This document shows positions 41,924 to 51,307 of a stretch of 64,000 nucleotides of DNA, piece after piece. Both the position numbers and the translations under genes were made by a program. Under the pieces are notes generated by a model that worked only from the letters and a program-made list of their open reading frames with translations, had not been told where the DNA came from and ran no database searches. The DNA is taken from NCBI RefSeq assembly GCF_047338595.1, contig NZ_JBLFBO010000001.1, forward strand, positions 372,001-436,000. The letters are read 5' to 3'. Origin of the DNA: Nitrospira_D sp019636945. Lineage in GTDB: Bacteria; Nitrospirota; Nitrospiria; Nitrospirales; Nitrospiraceae. Every line of letters starts with the position of its first letter. The stretch's first letter is position 1.

Positions 41924-43369
41924 CTATTTGCCGATACAAAACTGTGAGAAAATCTGTTCCAGTACATCATCCGACGTCAAAGTCCCAATAATCCCTCCCA
42001 ACGCATCAGCCGCATCGTGGAGATCAACGGCCAGAAGTTCAGCTTGCCCTCCGCTCTCGATGGAAGACAAAGCATCCATAATCGCAGTGGTTGCCTGCTC
42101 CAATGCAGCACGATGACGGACATTCGTGATAACCACCCCTTCATAGGCCTCAAAGGATCCAGTGAGAAAGCGAGAGGTAATGGTTGTCTTCAGCTCGTCC
42201 AGGCCCTCGCCAGTTCTCGTAGAAATTGGAAGAATGCGCTGGCATAAACGGTGGGCCAACTCTTCAGACAGGGGTTGCAGCGTACATGGAGCCAGCACAT
42301 CGATTTTGTTTAGAACAATGAGCTGTTTAGGGTCGACAAGCGGGAAAGGAAAATCAGAAACCCCGGACTTCTGAACCGAAACAGCGTCAATCACATAAAG
42401 CGTGAGGTCTGCTTCTGCCTGGGCGGTCTTGGATCGTTTGATACCCTCCTGTTCAACGACATCAACGGTGTCACGCAAACCAGCGGTATCTACTAATGTG
42501 ATAGAAAGTCCATTCCACATCACGGCTTCTTCAATGAGGTCCCGCGTTGTTCCCGGGACATCAGTAACTATCGCGCGATCGTCATGAATAAGGCTGTTGA
42601 GTAAGCTAGATTTCCCTACATTGGGTGGGCCAGCGAGTACTACTCGTATCCCTTCGCGCAAAGCCCGACCGGTTTGGGCGGTATCCAATATCTCTCTGAT
42701 CTGACGCGCAATATTCTGGAGGGCAGTTCGGAGCTCACCGCGAGTGACGAAAGAAATGTCTTCGTCTGAAAAATCGATTCCAGCCTCGACCCGTGCCGTC
42801 AGCGATAAAAGGGCGGTGCGTAGGTCCTGTACATACCGTCCTAAATCTCCACGGAGTTGCCGTTGGGCGATCGTAAGCGCAAAATCAGACTTTGCTTTGA
42901 TGGTATCTAAGACAGCCTCTGCTTGAGATAGATCCAGGCGCCCATTCAAGAAAGCGCGCTTCGTGAATTCACCAGGTTGCGCCAATCGGGCCCCAACTGC
43001 AACGCAGGATTCACAGACGCGGCGGAGTACCGTCGAGCTTCCATGGCAATGGAACTCCACCACATCTTCCCCCGTAAACGAGTGTGGGCCTTTCATATAG
43101 ACCACCAAGCCTTCGTCAATAATGTGTTCCCTGGCCGTTGGTGGCCATGAATCACCGGCTGACTCAGGATGAGGGGCAGAGACAATATCGGCAAGATGCA
43201 GCGTATGTGTGGGATGGGTATCGAGAGATCCGTTTGTGCGCAGCCTCACAAGTTTGGAGGCGATGGCTGTTGCATTCTGGCCGCTAATGCGGATGATCCC
43301 AATGCCACCCTCACCCATCGGGGTTGCAATGGCACAAATTGTGTCCTCAGGCGCTCCGTCGATAGGCAC
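41924..43369 (-). CDS. mnmE: tRNA modification GTPase MnmE (TrmE)
   Basis: 481 residues. The N-terminal folate-binding domain (ICAIATPMGEGGIGIIRISG, VEFHCHGS, RAFLNGRLDLSQAEAV) is followed by a G domain: GPPNVGKSSLLNSLI, DVPGTTRDLIEE and DTAGLRDTVD. The C-terminus ends in CIGK with the catalytic cysteine. With MnmG it installs carboxymethylaminomethyl groups on wobble uridines. Start is GTG at 43369. Confidence 0.97.
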   Translation of the reverse strand: MPIDGAPEDTICAIATPMGEGGIGIIRISGQNATAIASKLVRLRTNGSLDTHPTHTLHLADIVSAPHPESAGDSWPPTAREHIIDEGLVVYMKGPHSFTGEDVVEFHCHGSSTVLRRVCESCVAVGARLAQPGEFTKRAFLNGRLDLSQAEAVLDTIKAKSDFALTIAQRQLRGDLGRYVQDLRTALLSLTARVEAGIDFSDEDISFVTRGELRTALQNIARQIREILDTAQTGRALREGIRVVLAGPPNVGKSSLLNSLIHDDRAIVTDVPGTTRDLIEEAVMWNGLSITLVDTAGLRDTVDVVEQEGIKRSKTAQAEADLTLYVIDAVSVQKSGVSDFPFPLVDPKQLIVLNKIDVLAPCTLQPLSEELAHRLCQRILPISTRTGEGLDELKTTITSRFLTGSFEAYEGVVITNVRHRAALEQATTAIMDALSSIESGGQAELLAVDLHDAADALGGIIGTLTSDDVLEQIFSQFCIGK

Positions 43370-43419
43370 GATCCACCATAGTCGTGACGCCTAATCGTAT
43401 GAGGCCGGCCCAGGAAACG

Positions 43420-45117
43420 TCATTTTTGCTTGCTCGGCTCATCCGTCGTCAGAGCCACTGATCGATTTTTCAGAAAGAACCGGTCCGTGACAAACTGCTG
43501 GGCGATGGACAAGACGTTGTTGGTCAGCCAGTACAAGACTAAACCAGCAGGAAAGTTAATGAACAGGAACGTCATGACCACGGGCAGCATCAACATCATC
43601 TTCGCCTGGGCGGGATCCATCGTGGTGGGCTGAATCTTCTGCATCACCATCATACTGATCCCCATGATAATGGGCAGAATGTAATAGGGATCCTGAACGG
43701 ACAGATCAGTGATCCAGAGGCCCAGGGGTGCTTGCCGAAGGTCGATCGTCATATAGAGAATATTGAACAGGGACACGAACACCGGCATTTGAAGGACCAT
43801 CGGTAGACAGCCCCCCACAGGATTAACCTTATGATCGCGATACAGCTTGATCAGCTCACGATTCAACCGGTCACGATCATCCTTGAACTTCTCTTGGAGT
43901 GCAGCCACCTTCGGTTGGATCGTCTGCATCTGCTTCATGGATGAGTAGCTCTTGTACTGCAAGGGGATGAATAACAGCTTGATGGCAACCGTCAATAGGA
44001 TGATGGTGACACCGTAATTGTGGGTGTACTCGTTGATGGAACGAAGTACGGAAAAGATCGGTTTGGCGACGGCCCTCACCATGTCCCAGCTACCGAACAG
44101 AAACCATCCGAAGTCAATCGTATCTTCAAGGCGGATATGTAGGTTTTTAAGTGTGTCGAATTCCTTCGGCCCCGCAAATAACTGTAATGTAACCGGTGCA
44201 CCAGATGGATCGACACCCATGCGGACACCGGTAGAAACCAGTTTTTCACCCTGCTTCTTCGGCCAAGCGGAGGTACCCCCTTTCGGAATCAGCGCAGACA
44301 TGAAGTACTTGTCCTGCAAGGCAGTCCAAGCCAGTGTGCCTTTACGCTCCGTGTCGGATTCCGGGGCGTCTGTGTCCAGCTTGTCGTCGATCAACGACAC
44401 CGTCCCGACAGAACCGATGAATCCCTCGCCCCACTCCACCACGCCAAAATTGGTCCCCAATTCCACTTTCAAAGGCCCTGTCAGTCCTTTGGACGTCAAG
44501 CTGATATCCACAATATAGCTGTCGGCATGAAAGGTGAATTGCTTCTCAAGGTGTATGTCGGAACCGGGGTTGCCGTAGTGGAATGTGATGTGGCCGATTG
44601 GGTGTTCGTGGTCTAAGGTCGTAAAATCCTGCTCTACCTTGTAAACGCTTTCCCTTAATTCCTTTGCAAGTGTCGCGTCGTCTGTTGTGACGGTGAGAGG
44701 GTCGGCAAATTTTCCTCCCTGTCGAACGAGCTGGACAAAAGATTTTCCATCAGAGCTGCTGCGATAGCGTTTAAGCTCCCAGCTTGTCAGCACGGCTCCT
44801 CTAGACGTGAACTTGGCACGATAGAGCTCAGTCTCTACCTCAACCGATGCCGCAGCGACGGACTCCATGCGAGTAGATGGCACCTTTGGATTATCACTAC
44901 GGGATGTACCAGGTGACTCCGGGGTTTTCCCAGCCGCAGGAGTTGTCGGCTGGCTTCCGGAACTGGTGCCTGAAACAGAGGCTGCTTCATCAGAGACTGA
45001 TACTGCGGAATCCGAGACGGTTGGAGGCGGTAGCAGGCCCAATCCTTTGAGCGCATACTCATATCCGAAGACAATCGCGGCTGAGAGGATTAAAAAGACA
45101 ACGAGGCGCTTTTCCAT
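43420..45117 (-). CDS. yidC: Membrane protein insertase YidC
   Basis: A 565-residue Gram-negative-type YidC: N-terminal membrane anchor (VVFLILSAAIVFGYEY), large periplasmic P1 beta domain (about 80-340) and a C-terminal five-helix insertase core beginning NYGVTIILLTVAIKLLFIPL, with the conserved lysine/cytoplasmic hairpin PKVAALQEKFKDDRDRLNRE. It inserts inner membrane proteins with or without SecYEG. It lies between yidD and mnmE in the classical cluster. Confidence 0.97.
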   Translation of the reverse strand: MEKRLVVFLILSAAIVFGYEYALKGLGLLPPPTVSDSAVSVSDEAASVSGTSSGSQPTTPAAGKTPESPGTSRSDNPKVPSTRMESVAAASVEVETELYRAKFTSRGAVLTSWELKRYRSSSDGKSFVQLVRQGGKFADPLTVTTDDATLAKELRESVYKVEQDFTTLDHEHPIGHITFHYGNPGSDIHLEKQFTFHADSYIVDISLTSKGLTGPLKVELGTNFGVVEWGEGFIGSVGTVSLIDDKLDTDAPESDTERKGTLAWTALQDKYFMSALIPKGGTSAWPKKQGEKLVSTGVRMGVDPSGAPVTLQLFAGPKEFDTLKNLHIRLEDTIDFGWFLFGSWDMVRAVAKPIFSVLRSINEYTHNYGVTIILLTVAIKLLFIPLQYKSYSSMKQMQTIQPKVAALQEKFKDDRDRLNRELIKLYRDHKVNPVGGCLPMVLQMPVFVSLFNILYMTIDLRQAPLGLWITDLSVQDPYYILPIIMGISMMVMQKIQPTTMDPAQAKMMLMLPVVMTFLFINFPAGLVLYWLTNNVLSIAQQFVTDRFFLKNRSVALTTDEPSKQK

Positions 45118-45158
45118 GTGGAGAATATACTTTCGTTATTAAAATGAGGCTTGTATCA

Positions 45159-45368
45159 CTACCTGACTGGATCTTCCCCTCCAGGGTGGAAAGGGTGACA
45201 CTTCAATAGCCGGACACAGGCTAGCCAGAATCCATGCCATGCGCCGTATTTGGTGATCGCATCCGAAGCATAGTGCGAGCATGACGGATAAAATCGACAA
45301 GTCGGACCATACATGGGTGAGATCACCAGACGGTATCCCTGTAGCATCCATAGGAAAACTTGTTTCAT
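45159..45368 (-). CDS. yidD: Membrane protein insertion efficiency factor YidD
   Basis: A 69-residue protein with the family signature GYRLVISPMYGPTCRFYPSCSHYA and C-terminal HPFHPGGEDPV. It helps YidC-dependent insertion. It sits between rnpA and yidC on the same strand, seven bases from rnpA. Confidence 0.95.
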   Translation of the reverse strand: MKQVFLWMLQGYRLVISPMYGPTCRFYPSCSHYASDAITKYGAWHGFWLACVRLLKCHPFHPGGEDPVR

Positions 45369-45375
45369 GTCTATC

Positions 45376-45768
45376 TCAATCAGGGCGAAGAAGGCTCATG
45401 CGTGCGAGTGCTGCCTTCCAGGCTTGGAGTAAATCGGTTCGAGACGACGAGAGAACGTCCCTTTTGGGGAAAACAAGGATCCCACTTCCAGAAACCAATC
45501 CCGAATGAGAATCTCTCACCAACTCGCGGAACACACGCTTCGCACGATTGCGTCTGACGGCATTCCCAAATCGTCTGCCAACGATAATTCCAACCCGACT
45601 CGGTATATGGTCCATCTTGCAGGCCAGAAGGTTGAAAAGCGCCGTCGAAATTCGTCGTCCATGATCCTTGACAGCTTGGATATCTCGGTGACTCCTCAAA
45701 AAAATATCAACATGCTTGTATGCCTTGGGTATTACCGGGCAAGGGGGTGTGCTTTTGTCGTGTCTCAT
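45376..45768 (-). CDS. rnpA: Ribonuclease P protein component
   Basis: A 130-residue protein subunit of RNase P, which trims tRNA 5' ends. The RNR signature is GRRFGNAVRRNRAKRVFREL near 68-87. ATG 45768 gives a roughly 20-residue N-terminal extension before the conserved fold; a TTG at 45819 would add 17 more. It follows rpmH and precedes yidD, the standard order. Confidence 0.93.
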   Translation of the reverse strand: MRHDKSTPPCPVIPKAYKHVDIFLRSHRDIQAVKDHGRRISTALFNLLACKMDHIPSRVGIIVGRRFGNAVRRNRAKRVFRELVRDSHSGLVSGSGILVFPKRDVLSSSRTDLLQAWKAALARMSLLRPD

Positions 45769-45880
45769 CCGCTCATGACCCCAGGGAAGACTGTAACTGG
45801 TAGGTGGGCGTACGCTCAACTAGAACGCAAGAGATTGGGGAGCGACACGAAGAACACCTGCACGACCCGAGACGATAGGC

Positions 45881-46018
45881 CTAGACAGTCAACCGAGCGC
45901 GTCCTTTCGCGCGTCGACGGGCCAGAACCTTACGACCGTTTTTTGTACTCATGCGCTTTCGAAACCCATGCTCACGCTTTTTCTTTAAGTTGGACGGCTG
46001 TTGAAATGTAAACGACAT
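45881..46018 (-). CDS. rpmH: 50S ribosomal protein L34
   Basis: A 45-residue very basic protein: it begins MSFTFQQPSNLKKKREHGF and ends KGRARLTV, with the diagnostic RKRMSTKNGRKVLARRRAKG core. Ribosomal large-subunit protein. ATG at 46018 has AAGGGGA upstream on the minus strand. It heads the leftward rpmH-rnpA-yidD-yidC block. Confidence 0.97.
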   Translation of the reverse strand: MSFTFQQPSNLKKKREHGFRKRMSTKNGRKVLARRRAKGRARLTV

Positions 46019-46437
46019 GGTTCCCCTTTCCTTCCAAACCGCAACGAATCAACATCAAATGAACGCTAGATTATAGGGGAGGCAGAGAGGCCTGTCAATT
46101 TCATGGGCCTACGGCTGGCGATAGATAGTAAGGACCCCATAGTTATCCTGTCCGATCTGTTTATATTGAGGCGGTTTTGCGTTCACTCACCAGAATGCCA
46201 CAAGATCAAACTAGTCGGTACGATACTGTCAATGTAAGTATAGGAAATCAAAGGAGTCATGATTCGTAAACAATGGTGATCAGTGGCACCGGGCTTGCTC
46301 GTTCGTTTTGGTGTGTTAGTATGCCCAAAATCAGAGGTCTGATACGCTGGCCGAATCTACCTAACATCTGACTTATCAAGGAAGACTTGGGATAAACTTA
46401 GCTTTCGCAAGCAAATCCATTAAGGAGGACCCATAGC
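46019..46437. other. Intergenic region between rpmH and a divergent lipoprotein gene
   Basis: About 420 bases, where many bacteria have dnaA or an origin next to rpmH. I see no dnaA and no convincing cluster of DnaA boxes. The nearest matches to TTATCCACA (TTATCCTGT near 46143 and TTATCCCAA on the minus strand near 46389) have two or three mismatches. The promoters of both flanking genes must lie here. Confidence 0.5.
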
Positions 46438-47049
46438 ATGGCGAGAAGAGTAGCCCTTGTATCAATAGCCCTCACTCTATCACTGACGGCGGGGTGTGCG
46501 GACCCACCAACCCAACAGCTCCAAGAGGCTGAAAAGGCATTGAAAGAAGCACAGGAGAGCGGGGCGGCCACGTATTCTGCGGAAGAATACGCCAAGCTTG
46601 AGGGGACACTGGCGGCCATGAGGAAAGAAGTCTCCGATCAAGAAGGAAAGTTCGGATTGTTTCGGGACTACGGCAAAGCACAGCAACTGTCTGCTTCGGC
46701 TAAGGCAGAGAGTGACCGAATAAAGACCGCGTCAGTTCAAAAGAAGGAAGAGGCTAAAGCAGCAGCATTGCAGGCTCAACAGGTTGCAGAAGAGGCTGTG
46801 AGAGCCACCCAAGATCTCGTTGCCAAGGCACCGGTTGGGAAGGATCGGGCGGCGGTAGAAGCGATCAGGAACGATGTTGAAGGGTTGAAGTCCTTGCTCA
46901 AACAGGTTCAGGCCTCCATCGATAAAGAAGATTTTCCGGCGGCACAAACACAGGCCAAGGCCATTCATGATATGAGCCAAGCTGTTTCAGCTGAAATACA
47001 AAACGCCCTCGCCAAAGTGGGGAAAGGTAAGCCGGGACGGAGGAAATAA
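46438..47049 (+). CDS. Coiled-coil lipoprotein (DUF4398-like)
   Basis: A 203-residue protein with a lipoprotein signal (LTLSLTAGC) and a long alanine/glutamate/lysine-rich helical body, interrupted by a TYSAEEYAKLEGTL segment characteristic of DUF4398-type proteins. The start has TTAAGGAGGA upstream. It is followed after seven bases by an L,D-transpeptidase gene, so it may connect outer membrane and peptidoglycan (inference from context). Confidence 0.72.
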   Translation: MARRVALVSIALTLSLTAGCADPPTQQLQEAEKALKEAQESGAATYSAEEYAKLEGTLAAMRKEVSDQEGKFGLFRDYGKAQQLSASAKAESDRIKTASVQKKEEAKAAALQAQQVAEEAVRATQDLVAKAPVGKDRAAVEAIRNDVEGLKSLLKQVQASIDKEDFPAAQTQAKAIHDMSQAVSAEIQNALAKVGKGKPGRRK

Positions 47050-47056
47050 TCACAGC

Positions 47057-48190
47057 ATGCGGGGCACTCAGACATATCGGTTACTTGCCGCACTACTCTG
47101 TATGGCCGGCTTCGTCGGTTGCGTGCAAGCTGTTCCTCCCGATCTGATTGCCGCTGTTGAAGCCATCGACCACGATCTCATTGCCCTGCGTGCTCCCGAA
47201 ACCGCGCCCGAAGAATATGGCCAGTTCGTTCGACAATGGGCATTGCTAAAAGCCCGTGCGCAACTTGACGATGACGTAATTCGTTGGCCCTGGGAATCAA
47301 GCGAGATTGAAAGCGATCTCCGCTGGCTCTACATCATGGGCGAGCGTACCGTGTCGCAACTCCACGATCGGCAGGTCACGCAACAGCATGCCATGCAGGC
47401 AAAAGTCACGCATCTGGAGGACCAGCTTCGAAGCGTCGCAGTCCAGGTTGAGGCGATTGACGGACGCATTCTGCTCGGACAAAAAGGCGTTCAGACGGAT
47501 CTTCTAGTCAAACAGGCGCGAGCGTTCCTTGATCAAAAAGACTACCCGAGAGCCATGCAGGCAGCTGAGAAAGCCGACCACGCCCTCAAAGCGCAAGCAT
47601 CCTTACTCAGTCAAGAATTAGGGCGGTACGCTGATGAGAGTCGGATCATCTACTGGCAGACCTTGGCCAAACAGACGGTTGATTGGTCGCGCACGCATCA
47701 GGCGATTGCCATTGTGGTGAGCAAGGCCGAGCGAGAACTGAGTGTCTATAAGGGTGGTCGGAAAGTGTTATCATATCCAGTTCGCTTAGGATTCAATGGC
47801 ATGCTGGAGAAACAGTTTCAGGGAGACGGGGCGACTCCGGAAGGGCGCTATCGTGTGACCGAGAGACGGGGGCCAGGCCAGACGCAGTTCTACCGAGCAT
47901 TGGCTCTAGACTACCCTAATGGCGAAGATCGGCGGCGCTTCCAGCTTGCAAAGCGGTCGGGGAAAATTTCTCCGTTCAAAGGTATTGGCGGTCAGATCGA
48001 AATTCATGGCGCAGACAATGAACGGCTGGCGCAGACTCTCGGGTGTGTGATGCTCGATAACTCCAGTATGGCGGTTCTCTATGAGAGCGTCCCGGTTGGA
48101 ACACCGGTCACCATTGTCGGTGCATTAACCAAACAAAATGCAGTCGCATCGGCATTGGCGCAACTCGACCGTAGCAAAGAAGAAATCTGA
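47057..48190 (+). CDS. L,D-transpeptidase family protein (YkuD domain)
   Basis: A 377-residue exported protein with a lipobox-like leader (MAGFVGC). An N-terminal helical part (about 25-200) is followed by a YkuD catalytic domain: IAIVVSKAERELSVYKGGRKV, DGATPEGRYRVTER, and EIHGADNERLAQTLGCVMLDN with the catalytic cysteine. The usual SHGCIRL reads TLGCVML, a variant lacking the arginine. It should form 3-3 crosslinks or attach proteins to peptidoglycan. It heads a row of three related genes. Confidence 0.85.
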   Translation: MRGTQTYRLLAALLCMAGFVGCVQAVPPDLIAAVEAIDHDLIALRAPETAPEEYGQFVRQWALLKARAQLDDDVIRWPWESSEIESDLRWLYIMGERTVSQLHDRQVTQQHAMQAKVTHLEDQLRSVAVQVEAIDGRILLGQKGVQTDLLVKQARAFLDQKDYPRAMQAAEKADHALKAQASLLSQELGRYADESRIIYWQTLAKQTVDWSRTHQAIAIVVSKAERELSVYKGGRKVLSYPVRLGFNGMLEKQFQGDGATPEGRYRVTERRGPGQTQFYRALALDYPNGEDRRRFQLAKRSGKISPFKGIGGQIEIHGADNERLAQTLGCVMLDNSSMAVLYESVPVGTPVTIVGALTKQNAVASALAQLDRSKEEI

Positions 48191-48200
48191 GCGGAGACCA

Positions 48201-48839
48201 ATGGGACGAATCCTTCTCGCAACGTTCGCAGTCATTCTCATCATCCTCCTGGCGATGAATGCTCCGACGACCACCTCTCCCACATCCGGTATAAGTCATG
48301 AGATTCAGCCGGCACCAGCTGAAGAGAAAGCCTCCCTTCGTACGCTACAGGCCAGGTATAAGGCGCTTTCTAAACAGCTGGCCCAACTCACGCCTAACCA
48401 GCCTTATATTTTGGTAGATACAGCTCGAAACCGACTCTATGTGAAGCGTCAGGATGAAATCGTTCTTCATGCCATTGCATCGACTGGGAGCGGGACGATT
48501 CTTGACAAGCCCGGTGAAGGCAACAATCAATGGGTGTTTGACACGCCGCGAGGGGAATTTCTCGTCAAGTCCAAATTGACCAATCCCACATGGATCAAGC
48601 CGGATTGGGCATTCGTCGAAGAGGGGCTCGCCGTTCCACAAAATGCTGCGGACCGTGCCGAACAGGGAGTACTCGGTGACTATGCGCTCGGGTTCGGTAA
48701 AGGGTACTTCATCCATGGGACGCTCTATACCAGGCTATTGGGAAAGAACGTGACGCATGGGTGTATTCGGCTCAACGACAACGATCTGAAAGGTGTCTAC
48801 AAACTCGCTCGAGTGGGGACACCGATCATGATCTTTTAA
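48201..48839 (+). CDS. L,D-transpeptidase (canonical catalytic motif)
   Basis: A 212-residue protein with an N-terminal membrane/signal helix (ILLATFAVILIILLAM). The YkuD domain runs from PYILVDTARNRLYVKRQ to the C-terminus, with the canonical IHGTLYTR...THGCIRLNDND motif. ATG 48201 is chosen, GGAG upstream; the frame is open further back into the previous gene. It acts in the periplasm on peptidoglycan. It sits ten bases after the first transpeptidase gene. Confidence 0.88.
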   Translation: MGRILLATFAVILIILLAMNAPTTTSPTSGISHEIQPAPAEEKASLRTLQARYKALSKQLAQLTPNQPYILVDTARNRLYVKRQDEIVLHAIASTGSGTILDKPGEGNNQWVFDTPRGEFLVKSKLTNPTWIKPDWAFVEEGLAVPQNAADRAEQGVLGDYALGFGKGYFIHGTLYTRLLGKNVTHGCIRLNDNDLKGVYKLARVGTPIMIF

Positions 48840-48865
48840 TCCACTGAAACGCGCAGACATTGACG

Positions 48866-49504
48866 ATGCACTTCTGCGCCATTCTTCTCCTGCTCGCATT
48901 TGCCACACCAGGGTGGGGAAAGGAACCCGAAGCCTTTCCCGATCTGAATCCCAATAACCTGCATGAACTCAAAGAAGCGACACGTGTTCTGGAAGAAGAG
49001 CTCAAACTCGCGGCCCGTCCGCAGACCTATCTTCTCATTGATTTGAGGGCAAGTACGATTCTCATTAAAGGTCGCGGAATCGACCTTCACCAAATCCCCA
49101 TCGTGACATGGTCGGCAGGACCGCAAGAGGCCCTAAAAGGGGTCCATCGCTTGATAGCACGGCCACCAGTCATGAGGAGAAAGATTGAACCGGGTGCAGC
49201 TGTCGAGCAGGAACCGATTTCTGTCGCGGACATGCCGACCGACTACGTCCTGACATTTACGCCGTCTCTGAGCCTGACTGTGGTTCCATCTGTGGCTAAC
49301 GATGGTCTTCTCCGGAGTGCTGTCCTGCTCGGGAAAGTCGGATGGCACAGTATGAAGGGTTGGGTGGCTCAGCTTTTCAGAGACCAACCTGCAGAGCCTT
49401 CATCCTATCTGCGGCTGACCCTCACAGCCGACCATGCTCAATCGTTGGCATGGTCTCTCGTCGATGGAATGGCGGTTGTCATTCGCCGTTCTTCAGATAA
49501 ATAG
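48866..49504 (+). CDS. Degenerate L,D-transpeptidase-like exported protein
   Basis: A 212-residue exported protein (signal HFCAILLLLAFATPGWG). Residues 35-85 line up with the previous protein: a leucine-rich helix, then QTYLLIDLRASTILIKGRGIDLHQIPIVTWSAG against PYILVDTARNRLYVKRQDEIVLHAIASTGSG. The C-terminal half lacks the HG...GCxRL catalytic motif and has no cysteine beyond the signal peptide. It is probably a non-catalytic paralogue. ATG 48866 is preferred over TTG 48860. Confidence 0.6.
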   Translation: MHFCAILLLLAFATPGWGKEPEAFPDLNPNNLHELKEATRVLEEELKLAARPQTYLLIDLRASTILIKGRGIDLHQIPIVTWSAGPQEALKGVHRLIARPPVMRRKIEPGAAVEQEPISVADMPTDYVLTFTPSLSLTVVPSVANDGLLRSAVLLGKVGWHSMKGWVAQLFRDQPAEPSSYLRLTLTADHAQSLAWSLVDGMAVVIRRSSDK

Positions 49505-49608
49505 GAATACATAGCATGTCGGTCAGGTTGTCTTTTTATTGATGATTCCATAAGATACAAAAACGAATCGCCCCGATCTCAGCAACATCCTGTTGAACTA
49601 GGAGGTCG

Positions 49609-51306
49609 ATGTCTATGCGCCCCAGCGACAAGCTGCCGCCGTTGTTCCGCGCAACCGTCCAGCCGGTCCTTGAAGCACTGAACCGTGATCAGGTGATCGA
49701 ACGAATCTGGTCGAAAGACCATCGGCTCTGGAAACCGGATCCCAAGGAAATTACTGATCGGTTGGGGTGGTTGACGGTCCAGGACCAGATGCGCCAACAG
49801 CTCGAGCTCCTACAGCGCTGTGTGGCGGATGCAAAACAACACAGTATAAAGGATGTCGTGCTACTGGGGATGGGTGGGAGTAGCCTAGGACCGGAGGTTT
49901 TTCGTACGGTGTTCGGACCTCAGAAAGGAGCCCCACGACTATGGGTGCTTGATTCGACGATTCCGGGGTGGATACGCCAAGTCACCAAGGCTATCTCTCC
50001 GGCACGGACGCTCTTTCTAGTCGCAAGTAAATCCGGGGGAACCATCGAAGTTATGTCGCTCTTCGCACACTTTTGGAAACTGATGACGAAGGCGAAGGGG
50101 AATCAGGGAGGGAGCCAGTTTGTTGCGATTACTGACCCAGGCACGGGTTTGGAAAAGATGGCGAAAGACTACGGGTTTGGTGAGATTTTCTCCAACCCCG
50201 GCGATATCGGTGGACGCTATTCCGTTCTGTCCCTCTTTGGGTTGGTTCCGGCGGCCCTCCTTGGGGTGAATATCCCCAAACTCCTGGACCGGGCTGCCGG
50301 TATGGCTGAACGATGCCGGTTGTCGACAGACATGCAGGCCAATCCCGGCGCGTATCTGGGTGCCGCGATGGGCAGCCTTGCGAAGACTGGCCGTGATAAG
50401 GTGACGGTCATTGCGTCACCGTCTCTGACCACTTTCGGTCTCTGGGTTGAACAGCTCCTCGCAGAAAGTACAGGCAAGGAAGGGACGGGCCTCATTCCCA
50501 TCGCACAGGAACCGGTTCTGAAACCGAATGCGTATGGAGCCGATCGATTCTTTGTGTACCTCAAGTTGAGCAGAGAGAAGAACGCAGCGCTCGATCAAGC
50601 CGTACAGGCACTGGTGAAGGCTGATCAGCCGGTTCTGCAATTTAATCTTCGCGATTGTTATGATCTGGGCGCTGAGTTTTTCCGATGGGAGTTTGCCACG
50701 GCGGTGGCGGGCCATGTCCTGGGTATTCACCCGTTCGACCAGCCGAATGTCCAGGAAAGCAAAGACAACACGAATCGAGTGCTTGAGACTTTCCAATCGA
50801 CAGGGAGGTTGCTGGCTCAACCCAACCATCAGCCGAAGGAGGTGGCGAAGGCGTTGTCGGGGCTTCTTCAACCAGGGACATACCTGTCGATGCTTGGATA
50901 CACCACTCCAACCCGTCCTCTCGAAGCAGCTGTCGGTCGGCTCCGCCGCGCGCTCATGTCTACATACTCCGTGGCCACGACATTTGGCTACGGACCGCGC
51001 TATCTCCACTCAACAGGACAACTCCACAAGGGAGGACCGAATACCGGTGTGTTCCTGGAATTAGTGGATCGCATGGTTCCCGATCTGCCTATTCCTGGGA
51101 GACCATTTTCATTTGGAACCTTGGCGAATGCCCAGGCGAGCGGAGATCTCGAATCACTCCGTACGCACCATCGGCAGGCCCTACGGGTTCAATTGGGAAG
51201 AAACCCCGTGACCGTCGTCAATGCTATCGCGGCAGCGGTGACGGGGACTCGTCGGTCTGGTCGGCGAACAGGAACGAGGAAACCTTACCGGAAAACGCGT
51301 CGTTGA
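49609..51306 (+). CDS. pgi: Glucose-6-phosphate isomerase
   Basis: Interconverts glucose-6-phosphate and fructose-6-phosphate. 565 residues with two SIS-fold halves: LLGMGGSSLGPEVFRTVFG, VASKSGGTIEVMSLFAHFW, SNPGDIGGRYSVLSLFGLVPAAL and, near the end, STGQLHKGGPNTGVFLEL. It resembles the isomerase half found in bifunctional transaldolase/isomerase proteins but has no transaldolase part. The C-terminus ends in a basic tail (GRRTGTRKPYRKTRR). First of four tightly packed sugar-phosphate genes (one base to pgl). Confidence 0.92.
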   Translation: MSMRPSDKLPPLFRATVQPVLEALNRDQVIERIWSKDHRLWKPDPKEITDRLGWLTVQDQMRQQLELLQRCVADAKQHSIKDVVLLGMGGSSLGPEVFRTVFGPQKGAPRLWVLDSTIPGWIRQVTKAISPARTLFLVASKSGGTIEVMSLFAHFWKLMTKAKGNQGGSQFVAITDPGTGLEKMAKDYGFGEIFSNPGDIGGRYSVLSLFGLVPAALLGVNIPKLLDRAAGMAERCRLSTDMQANPGAYLGAAMGSLAKTGRDKVTVIASPSLTTFGLWVEQLLAESTGKEGTGLIPIAQEPVLKPNAYGADRFFVYLKLSREKNAALDQAVQALVKADQPVLQFNLRDCYDLGAEFFRWEFATAVAGHVLGIHPFDQPNVQESKDNTNRVLETFQSTGRLLAQPNHQPKEVAKALSGLLQPGTYLSMLGYTTPTRPLEAAVGRLRRALMSTYSVATTFGYGPRYLHSTGQLHKGGPNTGVFLELVDRMVPDLPIPGRPFSFGTLANAQASGDLESLRTHHRQALRVQLGRNPVTVVNAIAAAVTGTRRSGRRTGTRKPYRKTRR

Positions 51307-51307
51307 T

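Noticed and set aside
46019..46437. Possible replication origin upstream of rpmH
   Set aside because: No dnaA gene and no cluster of TTATCCACA-like boxes; the best matches have two or more mismatches. The parS sites suggest the origin is near, but not necessarily here.
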